Origin: Robiginitomaculum sp.
GTDB lineage: Bacteria > Pseudomonadota > Alphaproteobacteria > Caulobacterales > Maricaulaceae
Length of the DNA: 64,000 nt
Assembly: GCA_021776525.1 (NCBI GenBank)
Contig: JAJFFT010000002.1
Location: 1-64,000 of the forward strand
Reading direction: 5' to 3'
Shown in pieces: positions 52,732 through 62,431 of this stretch. The notes under the pieces were generated by a model. That model was not told the origin of the DNA. It saw nothing but the letters and a program-made list of their open reading frames with translations, and made no database searches. Every line of letters starts with the position of its first letter. Position 1 is the stretch's first letter. Position numbers and translations under genes: made by a program.

Positions 52732-53241
52732 CTATTGGGTCTTTGTCGCCGGCCCAGCCGTTTGCTCAAGGATATAAGCCAGCAGGTCTTTACGGGATTG
52801 TTCGTCGCGAACACCAACAAATGACATGCTGGTTCCGGGAACCATTTTACGTGGGTTGTTGATCCATGTATCAAGTGAGGGTTGGTCCCAGACCAGTGCC
52901 GATTGTTTGAGCGCCGCCGAGTAGCGAAAGCCCTCAAGACTTGCTGCGGGCCGATTAAGCAGACCATAAAGGTTAGGGCCAACTTTATTGCGCTCGCCTT
53001 GCAACAATGTGTGACAAACTTTGCATTTTGAAAATTGACGGCGGCCATTGATCAAATCCGGGCTTGTGGATTTTGTGCCGGTAATATGATCTTTGTTTTT
53101 GTTCGCTTGCGCAATTATTTTGCTTTGCGGTTGAGGTTTAGATTGCTCTGTGTCGGGGGTATTCGGCACGGATTTCTGTCCACAGGACGCTATGCCTGTA
53201 ATCGCAATTATAACCATAATTTTCAAAGTGTATTTATACAT
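52732..53241 (-). CDS. Lipoprotein class I cytochrome c
   Basis: 169 aa. The leader ends in a lipobox ('ITGIASC', Cys near 19), followed by a charged linker rich in lysine and glutamine (about 22-60) and a cytochrome c domain with the haem motif 'CKVCH' and an axial methionine in 'PGTSMSF'. It is anchored to the membrane and would carry electrons in the periplasm. The ATG at 53241 begins the leader; the longer frame to 53409 is not credible. It converges with the frameshifted gene 24 bases away. Confidence 0.92.
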   Translation of the reverse strand: MYKYTLKIMVIIAITGIASCGQKSVPNTPDTEQSKPQPQSKIIAQANKNKDHITGTKSTSPDLINGRRQFSKCKVCHTLLQGERNKVGPNLYGLLNRPAASLEGFRYSAALKQSALVWDQPSLDTWINNPRKMVPGTSMSFVGVRDEQSRKDLLAYILEQTAGPATKTQ

Positions 53242-53523
53242 GTTTGTTCTCGTTTTTGTTCCCAGTGCTTTGCTAATAGAGCACAAAATTTGGACGTTAT
53301 TTCGTGTGTCTACCAATGTAATTGGGCGCTGTTTACCCCTAAAAAACCAAGGCGTCACATCCGTGCTGTATTGGTGTACCCACGGGTTATAGTCGATTGT
53401 GCATCGCATGCAACAAATATCAAATTTGTCCTTTAAGTATCTAAAAAATAGTGCTTTTCCTACTTTGATTTCAGATCATTTTCGGTAAAGGTGCATTTCT
53501 TCACGGGGGTTGTGAGTTGTATA

Positions 53524-54252
53524 ATGAGTACGAATTCTCTTTTGCTTTGGCAGATCATCGTCAAGGATCTGGAAGCCCAAATTCTTTCTGGTGATTTAGC
53601 ACCTGGAGCACGCCTGCCCACAGAGAACAAGCTGGCGGAGCATTACGATGTTAATCGCCATACTGTGCGCCGAGCGATCCAGGAACTGGTCATGCAAAAC
53701 CTGGTTGAGGTGACGCAGGGGCGCGGCAGCTTCGTTAGTCGAAAACGTATCAGTATGGATTATTCCAGGGATATTTATGCCTCTACAGATTTTAAAATCA
53801 CACTGGCTGAAAGAGGGCACGGCCATGAACGACCGGTGCGGGTAGAGCCAGCAACCATGCAAATGGCGCGGGCATTACAGATTGAACAATCTGACCCTGT
53901 TGCAGTTCTGGACTTTATCGTGACAGTCACAGATGACGAACCACTGGCGCTGACATCGCGCTCTTTGCCGCTGGGGCGGTTGCCTGGGATATTAGAAGCG
54001 TTCGATGACGTGGGCAGTTTGCCCAAAGCTCTGGAAAAGCTGAGCGTTCGCCAGATCAGTCGTAAGTGGGTGCGGACACGGTCACGGGCGGCAAGTGCCG
54101 AAGAGCGTACTGCTTTGGGTATTTCGGTGCATACCCCTTTGTTGATCGTCGGGTGTTTGTTTGTTGACCTGCAAGGTAACCCTGTCTTGCATGACTGTTC
54201 GCTGTATGCGGCAGACCGCGTAGAGGTTTATTCTCACAGCACAAAGGGCTAG
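53524..54252 (+). CDS. GntR family regulator with UTRA domain
   Basis: 242 aa. The winged helix DNA-binding domain (about 5-72, 'LPTENKLAEHYDVNRHTVRR') is followed by a UTRA ligand domain (about 95-235). The plan resembles PhnF of the HutC subfamily. It is encoded 36 bases ahead of the ferredoxin reductase and VOC genes on the same strand, which are its likely targets; no phosphonate genes are present. The ATG at 53524 is preferred over the start at 53491, which only adds an unrelated extension. Confidence 0.9.
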   Translation: MSTNSLLLWQIIVKDLEAQILSGDLAPGARLPTENKLAEHYDVNRHTVRRAIQELVMQNLVEVTQGRGSFVSRKRISMDYSRDIYASTDFKITLAERGHGHERPVRVEPATMQMARALQIEQSDPVAVLDFIVTVTDDEPLALTSRSLPLGRLPGILEAFDDVGSLPKALEKLSVRQISRKWVRTRSRAASAEERTALGISVHTPLLIVGCLFVDLQGNPVLHDCSLYAADRVEVYSHSTKG

Positions 54253-54288
54253 CATTCATCTGGTCATCACCGTTATGGGGAAACTAAG

Positions 54289-55521
54289 ATGAAATCGGGT
54301 GTCGTCATAATCGGAGCCGGTCATGCCGCTGGTCAGGCCGCTGTCAGCCTTCGCCAGTTTGGATATAGCGGGTCTATTACCCTGATTGGTGACGAGGACG
54401 CGCCGCCTTACCAACGTCCACCATTGTCCAAGGCCTGGCTGGCTGGTGAGGCAGGTCTGGAAGACGTGCTTTTCAAGCCAGAGGACTTTTGGGCAACCCA
54501 GGACATCACGGTCTTGACCGGGCGTACAGTGACGCACCTGAACTGCGATAATAAGTTGCTCACATGTGATGATGACACATCAGTCTCTTTTGAACATCTG
54601 ATCATCGCCACCGGCGGGCGGGCGCGGCGCATGGGGTGTCCGGGGGAAGACCTGGCCGGTGTGCACGTTTTACGTACATTGGACGATGCCACAGGTCTGA
54701 GCGAGGACATGAAAGCCGGGCGGCAGCTGGTGATTATTGGCGGTGGATATGTCGGCCTTGAGGTCGCCGCCACGGCCAGAAAACGAGGCTTAGATGTAAC
54801 CGTTCTGGAAGCCGAAGAGCGGGTGCTGGCGCGGGTTACAGGGACCACCCTTTCGGGCTTTTTTGAGGGGCTTCACGAACATCATGGGGTTCGGATCATC
54901 ACTGGGGCAATGGCGCAGGCCTTTACCGGGGAGGATAAGCTCAGTGGTGTTCGTTTGACCGATGGTACGGTCTTGCCCGCCGACCTGTCACTGGTTGGTA
55001 TTGGGCTTATTCCCAATGTTGAACTTGCGCTTGATGCGGGTCTGGATTGCGATAACGGCATTGTCGTGGATGACCTTTGCCATACGTCCTGGCCCGGCAT
55101 TTACGCCATTGGCGATGTGACACGTCACCCCAACGCTATCTACGGGCTCAACTTGCGACTTGAATCTGTCCACAATGCGCTTGAGCAGGCCAAGACCGCT
55201 GCCGGAGCCATTACGGGCCGTGAAAAACCATATAATCAGGTGCCATGGTTCTGGTCTGACCAGTATGACATCAAGCTGCAAATCGCCGGTCTTTCAACAG
55301 GGCATGACGAGGCCGTCACACGCGGCGACCTTGGGGCAAACACATTCGCGGTGTTTTATTTCAAGAATAATGCGCTGATTGCCTGTGATGCGGTCAATGC
55401 CCCCGCAGAATATATGGCGGCGCGGATGATGATTGCCAAAGGTGCAAACCCTGACCGCGCGGCACTGGTCGATATGGATGTTGCCATGAAAGACGTTATG
55501 GCAAGCGCGCTTCGGGGCTGA
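54289..55521 (+). CDS. FAD-dependent ferredoxin/rubredoxin reductase
   Basis: 410 aa. 'VVIIGAGHAAGQAAVSLRQ' binds FAD, 'LVIIGGGYVGLEVAATARKRG' binds NAD(P)H, and 'IYAIGDVTRHPN' is the second FAD motif. This is the reductase class that feeds [2Fe-2S] ferredoxins of P450 or Rieske oxygenases. No ferredoxin or oxygenase gene is adjacent. It is probably cotranscribed with the VOC gene (5-base gap) and under the GntR regulator. Confidence 0.92.
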   Translation: MKSGVVIIGAGHAAGQAAVSLRQFGYSGSITLIGDEDAPPYQRPPLSKAWLAGEAGLEDVLFKPEDFWATQDITVLTGRTVTHLNCDNKLLTCDDDTSVSFEHLIIATGGRARRMGCPGEDLAGVHVLRTLDDATGLSEDMKAGRQLVIIGGGYVGLEVAATARKRGLDVTVLEAEERVLARVTGTTLSGFFEGLHEHHGVRIITGAMAQAFTGEDKLSGVRLTDGTVLPADLSLVGIGLIPNVELALDAGLDCDNGIVVDDLCHTSWPGIYAIGDVTRHPNAIYGLNLRLESVHNALEQAKTAAGAITGREKPYNQVPWFWSDQYDIKLQIAGLSTGHDEAVTRGDLGANTFAVFYFKNNALIACDAVNAPAEYMAARMMIAKGANPDRAALVDMDVAMKDVMASALRG

Positions 55522-55526
55522 TCAAT

Positions 55527-55949
55527 ATGCGCCAAGCTATTTCCCATATCGCACTTGTTGTCAAAGATTATGACGAGGCGATCGCGTTTTATACGCAAAA
55601 GCTGAACTTTACAGTGGTCGAGGATACGCACCAGCCGGAGCAGAGCAAACGCTGGGTCGTTATTGCGCCGCCTGGATCAACGGGAACAACCATTTTGCTG
55701 GCCAGGGCCGCAACACAGGAACAGGAAAATTTTATCGGAAACCAGTCCGGTGGGCGGGTGTTTTTGTTCCTGAAAACAGATGATTTCTGGCGCGATTATA
55801 AGGCCATGACTGAAACAGGGATTACCTTTATCCGCGCTCCTAAGGAACAGGACTATGGCACCGTTGCGGTGTTTAAAGACCTGTATGGAAATTTGTGGGA
55901 CCTGGTACAGTTTAGTGACGCTCACCCTCTGGCATTTTCAGGTGAATAA
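55527..55949 (+). CDS. VOC superfamily protein
   Basis: 140 aa. 'HIALVVKDYDEAIAFYTQKL' and 'VFKDLYGNLWDLVQF' are typical of the glyoxalase/bleomycin resistance/extradiol dioxygenase fold. A histidine in the first strand (HIALVV) and a late aspartate/glutamate region are compatible with metal binding. Substrate unknown. It is the last gene in a GntR-reductase-VOC unit; the RND operon converges from the other strand. Confidence 0.87.
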   Translation: MRQAISHIALVVKDYDEAIAFYTQKLNFTVVEDTHQPEQSKRWVVIAPPGSTGTTILLARAATQEQENFIGNQSGGRVFLFLKTDDFWRDYKAMTETGITFIRAPKEQDYGTVAVFKDLYGNLWDLVQFSDAHPLAFSGE

Positions 55950-55970
55950 GCCCGCGCAATTGCGGCGCAT

Positions 55971-58900
55971 TTATTCCGCAGGCTGACCGGGCTTTGGTTT
56001 TATGCCGACCCGCTCCATCAAACGCGCAAACAGCATACTGATAAATGCCCGAACATTTTTGATACCGGCACGCACCCGCGACGGTGCCCCAAGCAAGACC
56101 GGCGTTAGCACAAGGGTCAACAGTGTAGCAAAGCTTAGCCCCCAGACGACGGTGGCGGCCAATGGCACCCACCATTCTGCGGATGGTCCACCAATCGTGA
56201 TCTCGCCTTTGACAAAATTGGCATTGATCATAAACACCATGGGCAACAGCCCCAAAATCGTGGTGATGGTGGTCAAAAGGACCGGGCGCAGACGTTGCGC
56301 CGCGGTGCGCACCACAGCTTCATCCGGTTCAAAACCCAGTTCACGCATATGGTGATAGGTATCAATCAACACAATATTATTGTTGACCACAATCCCGGCC
56401 AGCGCCACGACACCGGTGCCAACCATCAGCACACTGATATAATCGAGCGGCGCATTAAGCTGTATGCCGATCAAAACGCCGGTGATCGATAACACCACGG
56501 CCTGCAAGGTCAAAAAAACGTGCCAGACATTATTGAACTGCATGAGCAGGATCACCGCCATCATGAAAAGAGCCGCCCCCATGGCTCCCATGAAAAAGCT
56601 TGAGGCATTGGCGGTTTCTTCGTCGGCACCCCGAAAATTGATGTCGACATTGGCGGGCAGATCAGCATCGCTGAGCCAGTTCCGTACGTCTTCAATCAAA
56701 AGATTGGCGGCATAACCTTCCTTGGCATTGGCGCGCACTTCGATCACCCGGCGGCCATCGCGGCGCGAGATTTTATCGACGCGCTGGCTGGCTTTGCGGG
56801 TCAGGAAGTTAGAGACGGGAACCGCCCCCAAGGGCGTGGTCACACGCAAGCGGTCAAGTTGGTCAATATCGCGGGCTTCGGGTGTGAAGCGCAGACGAAT
56901 ATCAATCTCATCATCGGAATCATCGGGGCGATAACGGCCCACCAGAATACCATTGGTCAGCAATTGTACTGCCGCACCAACGCGGCTGATATCCACTTTG
57001 AAACGTCCCGCCTGTTCGCGGTCCACGTCCAGCTGCCATTCCACGCCGGGCAATGGCAAAGTGTCCTCGATATCACGTAAACTGCCCATTTCATTGAAAT
57101 GTGCGCGGATCATTCGCGCAGTCTTATCCAGCGCAGATGCGTCAACTCCGGTCATTTCAATCTGAATATCTTTGCCAACCGGAGGACCGTTTTGCAGTTC
57201 GCGCAATTCGGTGATGACACCCGGAACGTCTTTCACACTTTCAGCAATATCGGACACAATTGCATGGCCATTTCGGCGCTCGCCAAACGGCATGAAATCA
57301 ACAAACAATGTTACTGCCGTATCTTCGGGGGGCGGCGAATTACCACCACCCAGTGAACGCCCGGTGCCCGTGGTCATATAGATAGAGGAAATACCATCAA
57401 TACCACCGATCCGGTCTGTGACCATGTCGCCCAGATTGTCTTGCTCGCGGGGTGAAAGATTGCCTCTGGCACGAACATAAACAAAGATTTGTTCTGGTTC
57501 TGTGGCGAGAAAAAACTCGGATCGATGAGGTGTTGATCCAAACCACATAAAGACGCTGACCACCACAAAAAGCGCCGTCATTGACACCATGATGGGATGT
57601 TTGACCAGCCGCGCAATCAGGCGCGCATAAACGCCAGTAAAGCCGGGCAGGGCAGTGGGTGCGCCGGCACCGGCACTGACTTTACCAATATCATCATCGG
57701 CATCATTGGGACGTTTGCCGATCAGCGAGCCAATGGCCGGCAGAAACAACAGCGCCATGGAAAGCGAGGCCAGAAGCACAAGAATAAGCGTTTTGGGCAA
57801 AAAGCTCATATACTTTCCGGCCATGCTGTCCCAAAAAAGAAAGGGCACAAAGGCGGCAAGTGTGGTGGCGGTTGATGACACCACTGGCCAGAACATGCGC
57901 TGTCCCGCGAGTTTATAAGATTCGACCCGGTCCAAGCCTTCGGCCATTTTGCGGTCCGCATATTCCACGATGACGATGGCACCATCGACCAGCATGCCGA
58001 CCGAGAGCACCATGCCAAACAGCACCATGAAATTGATGCTCATCCCGGCCAAACCGATCAGAAAAAACGCTAGAAAAAAGCTGCCCGGAATGGCAAAGCC
58101 GACAAGTAGGCCAGAACGTAAACCCAATGCCCCCACAACCAAAATCATCACCAGCAAAATGGCCGTAGTCACCGATGCAATCAATTGATTCATCGAATTA
58201 CGAATCCAGTCAGATTGATCCAGGCTGTAGGCAATATGCACGCTTTGCGGCCAATCTTTACTCAGCGCATTTGATACGCGCCGCGCGCTTTCCGTGGTGT
58301 CGATCAGGTTTGCACCCAACCGCTTGACCACTTGCAGGGCAATGGCCGGGTGGCCATTAAAGCGGGCAAAGCCATCGGCATTCTTAAATGTTCGTTTGAT
58401 GTTAGAGACATCGCGCAGCAAAATAACCCGGTCGCCTTCGGCGCGTATAGGCAGGTTAAGAAGGTCGCCAGAATTTTCGATCAAGCCCGGGACCTTGATC
58501 TGAAAACGCCCGGTTCCCGTATCCAGATTACCGGCGGTAATCAGGGCATTATTGCCCGATACGGCGGCCAGAATTTCTTCATAAGTAATGTCATAACCTT
58601 CAAGGCGGGCCGGGTCGATCTCGATCTCCAGAACCTCTTCGCGGGCACCGGAAAGGTTGGCGCTGAGCACGGTTGGCAGGGCCTCCAGTTCGCGCTCCAA
58701 ATCTTTGGCCAAGGCATAAAGCGTGCGCTCTGGTGCATCACCATAAAGGGTGATGGCCAGAACCGGGGACAGGCTGGCGTTAAATTCCTGGACGGTCCAT
58801 TCATCAACTTCGGCCGGAAAACGCCGCCGCGCATTATCGACCTTGTCGCGTACATCAATCAGGGCCTGATCCTGGTCAAAATTAACTTCAAACTCGATAA

Positions 58901-59177
58901 CGCACATGCCAATGCCGACCAATGCCGTACAGTTCAGCTCTTTCACGCCTTCAAGGGCGCGCAGTTCTGTTTCCAGTGGGCGGACCACCAACCGTTCTGT
59001 GTCTTCAGGTGATGCCCCTTCCAGTGGCACCCCCACATAAATAAAGGGCACTGGAATGTCTGGATCAGATTCTTTGGGCAAATTTACATAAGACAAAACC
59101 CCGGCCAGCAGGCCGGTGAATAAAATCAGTAATGATGTGCGCCAACGATCGATGGCTGCGGCGACAATGGCGCTCAT
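55971..59177 (-). CDS. RND family efflux permease
   Basis: 1068 aa with 12 membrane helices and two large periplasmic loops. The first helix is near 14-32; the helix-4 motif reads 'LSVGMLVDGAIVIVEYADR', i.e. one aspartate followed by glycine. AcrB-type drug pumps have two neighbouring acidic residues there, while heavy-metal-type pumps have DG, so substrate class is unclear. It overlaps the membrane fusion protein gene by four bases (ATGA). No outer-membrane channel gene is next to it. Confidence 0.93.
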   Translation of the reverse strand: MSAIVAAAIDRWRTSLLILFTGLLAGVLSYVNLPKESDPDIPVPFIYVGVPLEGASPEDTERLVVRPLETELRALEGVKELNCTALVGIGMCVIEFEVNFDQDQALIDVRDKVDNARRRFPAEVDEWTVQEFNASLSPVLAITLYGDAPERTLYALAKDLERELEALPTVLSANLSGAREEVLEIEIDPARLEGYDITYEEILAAVSGNNALITAGNLDTGTGRFQIKVPGLIENSGDLLNLPIRAEGDRVILLRDVSNIKRTFKNADGFARFNGHPAIALQVVKRLGANLIDTTESARRVSNALSKDWPQSVHIAYSLDQSDWIRNSMNQLIASVTTAILLVMILVVGALGLRSGLLVGFAIPGSFFLAFFLIGLAGMSINFMVLFGMVLSVGMLVDGAIVIVEYADRKMAEGLDRVESYKLAGQRMFWPVVSSTATTLAAFVPFLFWDSMAGKYMSFLPKTLILVLLASLSMALLFLPAIGSLIGKRPNDADDDIGKVSAGAGAPTALPGFTGVYARLIARLVKHPIMVSMTALFVVVSVFMWFGSTPHRSEFFLATEPEQIFVYVRARGNLSPREQDNLGDMVTDRIGGIDGISSIYMTTGTGRSLGGGNSPPPEDTAVTLFVDFMPFGERRNGHAIVSDIAESVKDVPGVITELRELQNGPPVGKDIQIEMTGVDASALDKTARMIRAHFNEMGSLRDIEDTLPLPGVEWQLDVDREQAGRFKVDISRVGAAVQLLTNGILVGRYRPDDSDDEIDIRLRFTPEARDIDQLDRLRVTTPLGAVPVSNFLTRKASQRVDKISRRDGRRVIEVRANAKEGYAANLLIEDVRNWLSDADLPANVDINFRGADEETANASSFFMGAMGAALFMMAVILLMQFNNVWHVFLTLQAVVLSITGVLIGIQLNAPLDYISVLMVGTGVVALAGIVVNNNIVLIDTYHHMRELGFEPDEAVVRTAAQRLRPVLLTTITTILGLLPMVFMINANFVKGEITIGGPSAEWWVPLAATVVWGLSFATLLTLVLTPVLLGAPSRVRAGIKNVRAFISMLFARLMERVGIKPKPGQPAE

Positions 59178-60262
59178 GATTCAAGCACCCATTTTACGGT
59201 GCTGCCGGTACGGACAAAGTCTTGCCCCTCAATGATCAGCTTGACCTGATCAGGCAGGCCCGAAACCCATACGCCCTGGCCCTCATCTTCAATCAGGTTT
59301 ACCCGGTAAAAAAGAACCTTGTTATTATCGTCAACGACACGAACGCCCAATTGTCCTGCATCGTCCAAGACCATGGTATCGGCGGGAATTTTTTGGGCCT
59401 GAACCGGCGCGCTTTCCAAACGCAGGTCCGCTGTCATACCAGCGCGCAAATTACCTTCCGGATTGCCGGTTTGCAGCTCGATACGAAATGTGCGCGTTAC
59501 GGTATCGGCAATCGGGTCCACATAACGGATAATGCCGGTCAGTTCTTCACCTGAGGCCAGACGTGCGGTGCCGGGCATGCCTACTTTAACTTTGGACACG
59601 TCCTGTTCCGAGACATTTGAGGAGATGATCAAGGGGTCCAGCTCGGCCACGGTGCCACAGCTTTGTCCCGGTGAAAGATAATCGCCTATTTCGGCATTGC
59701 GGCGCTCAAAGACACCGTCAAACGGGGCGCGAATATTGATATTGGACAGCTCGATTTCGGCCTGACGCACGGCGGCATGGGCCGCATCATAGGCGGCCTT
59801 GGCGGATGATGTCTGGTTTGCTGAGCGGTGGCCCTTTTCTTCAAGTGTTTTGGCGGCTTGCCATTCCAGCTTGCGGGCTTCGCGGTTGGCGATGGCCTGA
59901 TCCAGATTGGCGCGGCGGGCCTGTACCGAAAGACGGCATAAAATATCGCCGCGTTTGACGGGGGAACCTTCGACGATCGGTGCAGAGGCTACGGCACCGG
60001 CGGTTTCGGCGCGCACCGTGACCAGACGCGCCGCTTCGCTGCGTCCCCGTAAAGTAAGGACACCCGGACGGGGAGAGGCATTCACGGTTCGAATAACAAC
60101 GGTAAAGGCTTGTGTTTCTCTTGCGGTATTATTTTGCGCCTTCTGTTCCGGCTCTTTACCAGGGAACAGAGCATTGAGTCCGAAATACAAAATGGCAATG
60201 ATGGCAATGACCAGAGCCGCGAAATGTGATTTTTTCATGATGCGTTCTTTGTTTTTTCTCAT
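59174..60262 (-). CDS. RND efflux membrane fusion protein
   Basis: 362 aa. An N-terminal anchor (about 12-32) is followed by a biotinyl-lipoyl-like domain, a coiled-coil hairpin (about 115-170, 'LDQAIANREARKLEWQAAKT') and beta-barrel domains ('IRAPFDGVFERRNAEIGDYL' is the HlyD signature). It bridges the permease to an outer-membrane channel. TAAGG lies 5 bases before the ATG at 60262; a second methionine at 60238 is a less supported start. It is first in the operon. Confidence 0.93.
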   Translation of the reverse strand: MRKNKERIMKKSHFAALVIAIIAILYFGLNALFPGKEPEQKAQNNTARETQAFTVVIRTVNASPRPGVLTLRGRSEAARLVTVRAETAGAVASAPIVEGSPVKRGDILCRLSVQARRANLDQAIANREARKLEWQAAKTLEEKGHRSANQTSSAKAAYDAAHAAVRQAEIELSNINIRAPFDGVFERRNAEIGDYLSPGQSCGTVAELDPLIISSNVSEQDVSKVKVGMPGTARLASGEELTGIIRYVDPIADTVTRTFRIELQTGNPEGNLRAGMTADLRLESAPVQAQKIPADTMVLDDAGQLGVRVVDDNNKVLFYRVNLIEDEGQGVWVSGLPDQVKLIIEGQDFVRTGSTVKWVLES

Positions 60263-60428
60263 ACGGCCTTACGAGTTTGTGCGTGGTTGGACAAGGGGGA
60301 TAGGCGGTGGTTCACGCCCTTTTGTCGTGTTTGTGTTGGCAAAGTGACACTTGCCAATCGCTTTGTGCAAAGCACTGGCGTATGGTTTGTTTCAGGAATG
60401 GGACCTTCATGCCACGGGAGAAAAGATC

Positions 60429-62060
60429 ATGCCGCACAAGAGTGTTGTGAAAAAAGCCATTGCCACGTGGAGCGCACTTGCGGACCGTGCTCCCCAATAT
60501 GCTTTGGTGGCCAATGTTGATCTGGTTATTACCCGATATGACGACAAGGTCAGTGTGCTTTACGGGCGATGTTTGCACCGCGGTGCGTTGATGGCCGACG
60601 GCTTTGTTGATGATAATGATAATCTGATCTGCGGCGTGCATTATTGGGATTATAAAATCGATACTGGCGTGAGCGAGTACGCCAACAAAGAAGTGCTGCA
60701 AAGTTTTACCAGCTGGATTGAAGATGACACGGTTTGGGTTGATGAGGCAGAGATTGCCGCCTGGCATGATGAGCACCCGCAACCCTTTGATCGCGATCAA
60801 TATCTTGGCCTGTATGCGGATACCTCTCACGGAACCGAAGAAGAATCCTATAACGCGCAGATCCTGGCCTATGCCCGCGATGGGCTCAGTAAAACTGGCC
60901 ATCATGGTGTCGTGGGGGCCATGGGCGTGCCAAAACCGGATGTGCCTGGGTGGGAAGATATTCAAATCCTGACGGCTCAACTGGCGCGTGTTCCTATGCT
61001 TGATGACGAAGTTGTGGGCACGAATGTGGTCATTGGGCCGGGCGCGAAAAAGCCGTTAAAGCTGGATATTCCATTGTTTGTCTCTGACATGAGCTTTGGA
61101 GCATTGTCGGCGTCGGCCAAAATTGCGCTGGCCCGCGGGGCCGAGTTGGCGGGGACTGGCATTTGCTCGGGCGAGGGCGGTATGCTGGAAGAAGAGCGCG
61201 CCGAAAACAGCCGCTATTTTTACGAGCTGGCCTCGGCGCGGTTCGGGTTCAGCTGGGACAAGCTGGATAAAGTCCAGGCGTTTCATTTCAAAGGCGGACA
61301 AGGGGCCAAAACCGGTACTGGTGGTCACTTACCGGGTAATAAAGTGACCCCAGAAATAGCCAAAGTACGCGGTTTGAACCCCGGTGAAGACGCGATTTCG
61401 CCATCGCGTTTTCCGGAATGGGACAATACAGCGCCGATCCGTGATTTTGCGTCTGAAGTGCGTGAACGCACCGGCGGTATACCGATCGGCTACAAACTTT
61501 CGGCTCAACATATCGAGGCCGACATTGATGCGGCGCTGGAGGTCGGCGTGGATTATATCATTCTGGATGGCCGGGGCGGTGGCACCGGAGCTGCGCCGTT
61601 GATTTTTAAGGATAATATTTCGGTTCCGACCATTCCTGCTTTGGCGCGGGCGAGGCGGCATCTTGATGCCAGTGATGCCAACCAGGTATCGCTGATTATC
61701 ACAGGCGGTTTGCGCAAGCCTGAAGATTTCGTCAAGGCATTGGCGCTGGGTGCTGATGCTGTGGCGCTCTCAAATGCGGCTATGCAGGCCATTGGCTGCA
61801 TTGCCATGCGTGCCTGCAATACCAATAATTGCCCAGTCGGCATAGCCACCCAGAAACCGGGTTTAGAGCGGCGTATGGTTGTCGAAAAATCAGCGCGGCA
61901 ATTGGCAAATTTCTTTGCGGCCTCGGTTGAGCTGATGCAGGTTCTGGCGCGGGCCTGTGGCCATGATCACTTGAGCGGGTTTTGCCATGATGATTTGACC
62001 GCCTGGAAGCGCGAGATGGCAGATCTGTCTGGCGTAACCTATGCGGGCGTGTGCAAATGA
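60429..62060 (+). CDS. Rieske [2Fe-2S] domain fused to an FMN-binding glutamate synthase-like domain
   Basis: 543 aa, no signal peptide. The N-terminus is a Rieske domain (C48-L-H50 and C68-x2-H71, 'GRCLHRGAL' and 'LICGVHYWDYK'). The remainder is the glutamate synthase central/FMN domain ('LFVSDMSFGALSASAKIAL', 'GAKTGTGGHLPGNKV', 'LDGRGGGTGAAP'), with the [3Fe-4S] cysteines C457, C463 and C468 in 'CIAMRACNTNNCPVG'. The glutaminase domain is absent. It probably oxidises or reduces an amino-acid or related substrate with electrons passing through the Rieske cluster; the reaction is not known. GGAG precedes the ATG at 60429. It starts a run of overlapping genes. Confidence 0.88.
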   Translation: MPHKSVVKKAIATWSALADRAPQYALVANVDLVITRYDDKVSVLYGRCLHRGALMADGFVDDNDNLICGVHYWDYKIDTGVSEYANKEVLQSFTSWIEDDTVWVDEAEIAAWHDEHPQPFDRDQYLGLYADTSHGTEEESYNAQILAYARDGLSKTGHHGVVGAMGVPKPDVPGWEDIQILTAQLARVPMLDDEVVGTNVVIGPGAKKPLKLDIPLFVSDMSFGALSASAKIALARGAELAGTGICSGEGGMLEEERAENSRYFYELASARFGFSWDKLDKVQAFHFKGGQGAKTGTGGHLPGNKVTPEIAKVRGLNPGEDAISPSRFPEWDNTAPIRDFASEVRERTGGIPIGYKLSAQHIEADIDAALEVGVDYIILDGRGGGTGAAPLIFKDNISVPTIPALARARRHLDASDANQVSLIITGGLRKPEDFVKALALGADAVALSNAAMQAIGCIAMRACNTNNCPVGIATQKPGLERRMVVEKSARQLANFFAASVELMQVLARACGHDHLSGFCHDDLTAWKREMADLSGVTYAGVCK

Positions 62061-62431
62061 GTATTGCGCTCGCAACGGCTCTGGCCAGTGCTCTGGGGTT
62101 TTATCTGTTACTGGGCATGGCCTATGGGCTGTATTTCATCACTTTTGGGGCGCAATCCATGGTGCCGGCGGCGCGCGGTTCAGGCCTTGGGTTTCGTCTG
62201 ATGACCCTGCCGGGCGCGGTACTTTTATGGCCGGTTTTGCTTGCGCGGTTGATCAAGGGGTATCCCAAACCCGAAGCGCCGCGCGCCTTGCGTCAGGCGC
62301 ATGTGCGTATCTGGATGTTTTTGGTGCCGCTGGTGGCGCTGGGTATTATGCTCAGCCTGATGTTGCGCCCCGCCCCGCCTCTGAATGAGAGTCTGCCCAA
62401 AGGACTAATCCTCGAGGAGAGGGGCTCATGA
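62057..62431 (+). CDS. Small two-helix membrane protein of the Rieske cluster
   Basis: 124 aa. Membrane helices lie at about 5-30 and 83-103, with a basic cytoplasmic stretch between them ('KGYPKPEAPRALRQAH'). No named family recognised. Its ATG overlaps the stop of the Rieske-glutamate synthase gene (ATGA) and its stop overlaps the next start, so it is translated as part of one unit and may anchor the soluble enzyme to the membrane. Confidence 0.75.
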   Translation: MSIALATALASALGFYLLLGMAYGLYFITFGAQSMVPAARGSGLGFRLMTLPGAVLLWPVLLARLIKGYPKPEAPRALRQAHVRIWMFLVPLVALGIMLSLMLRPAPPLNESLPKGLILEERGS

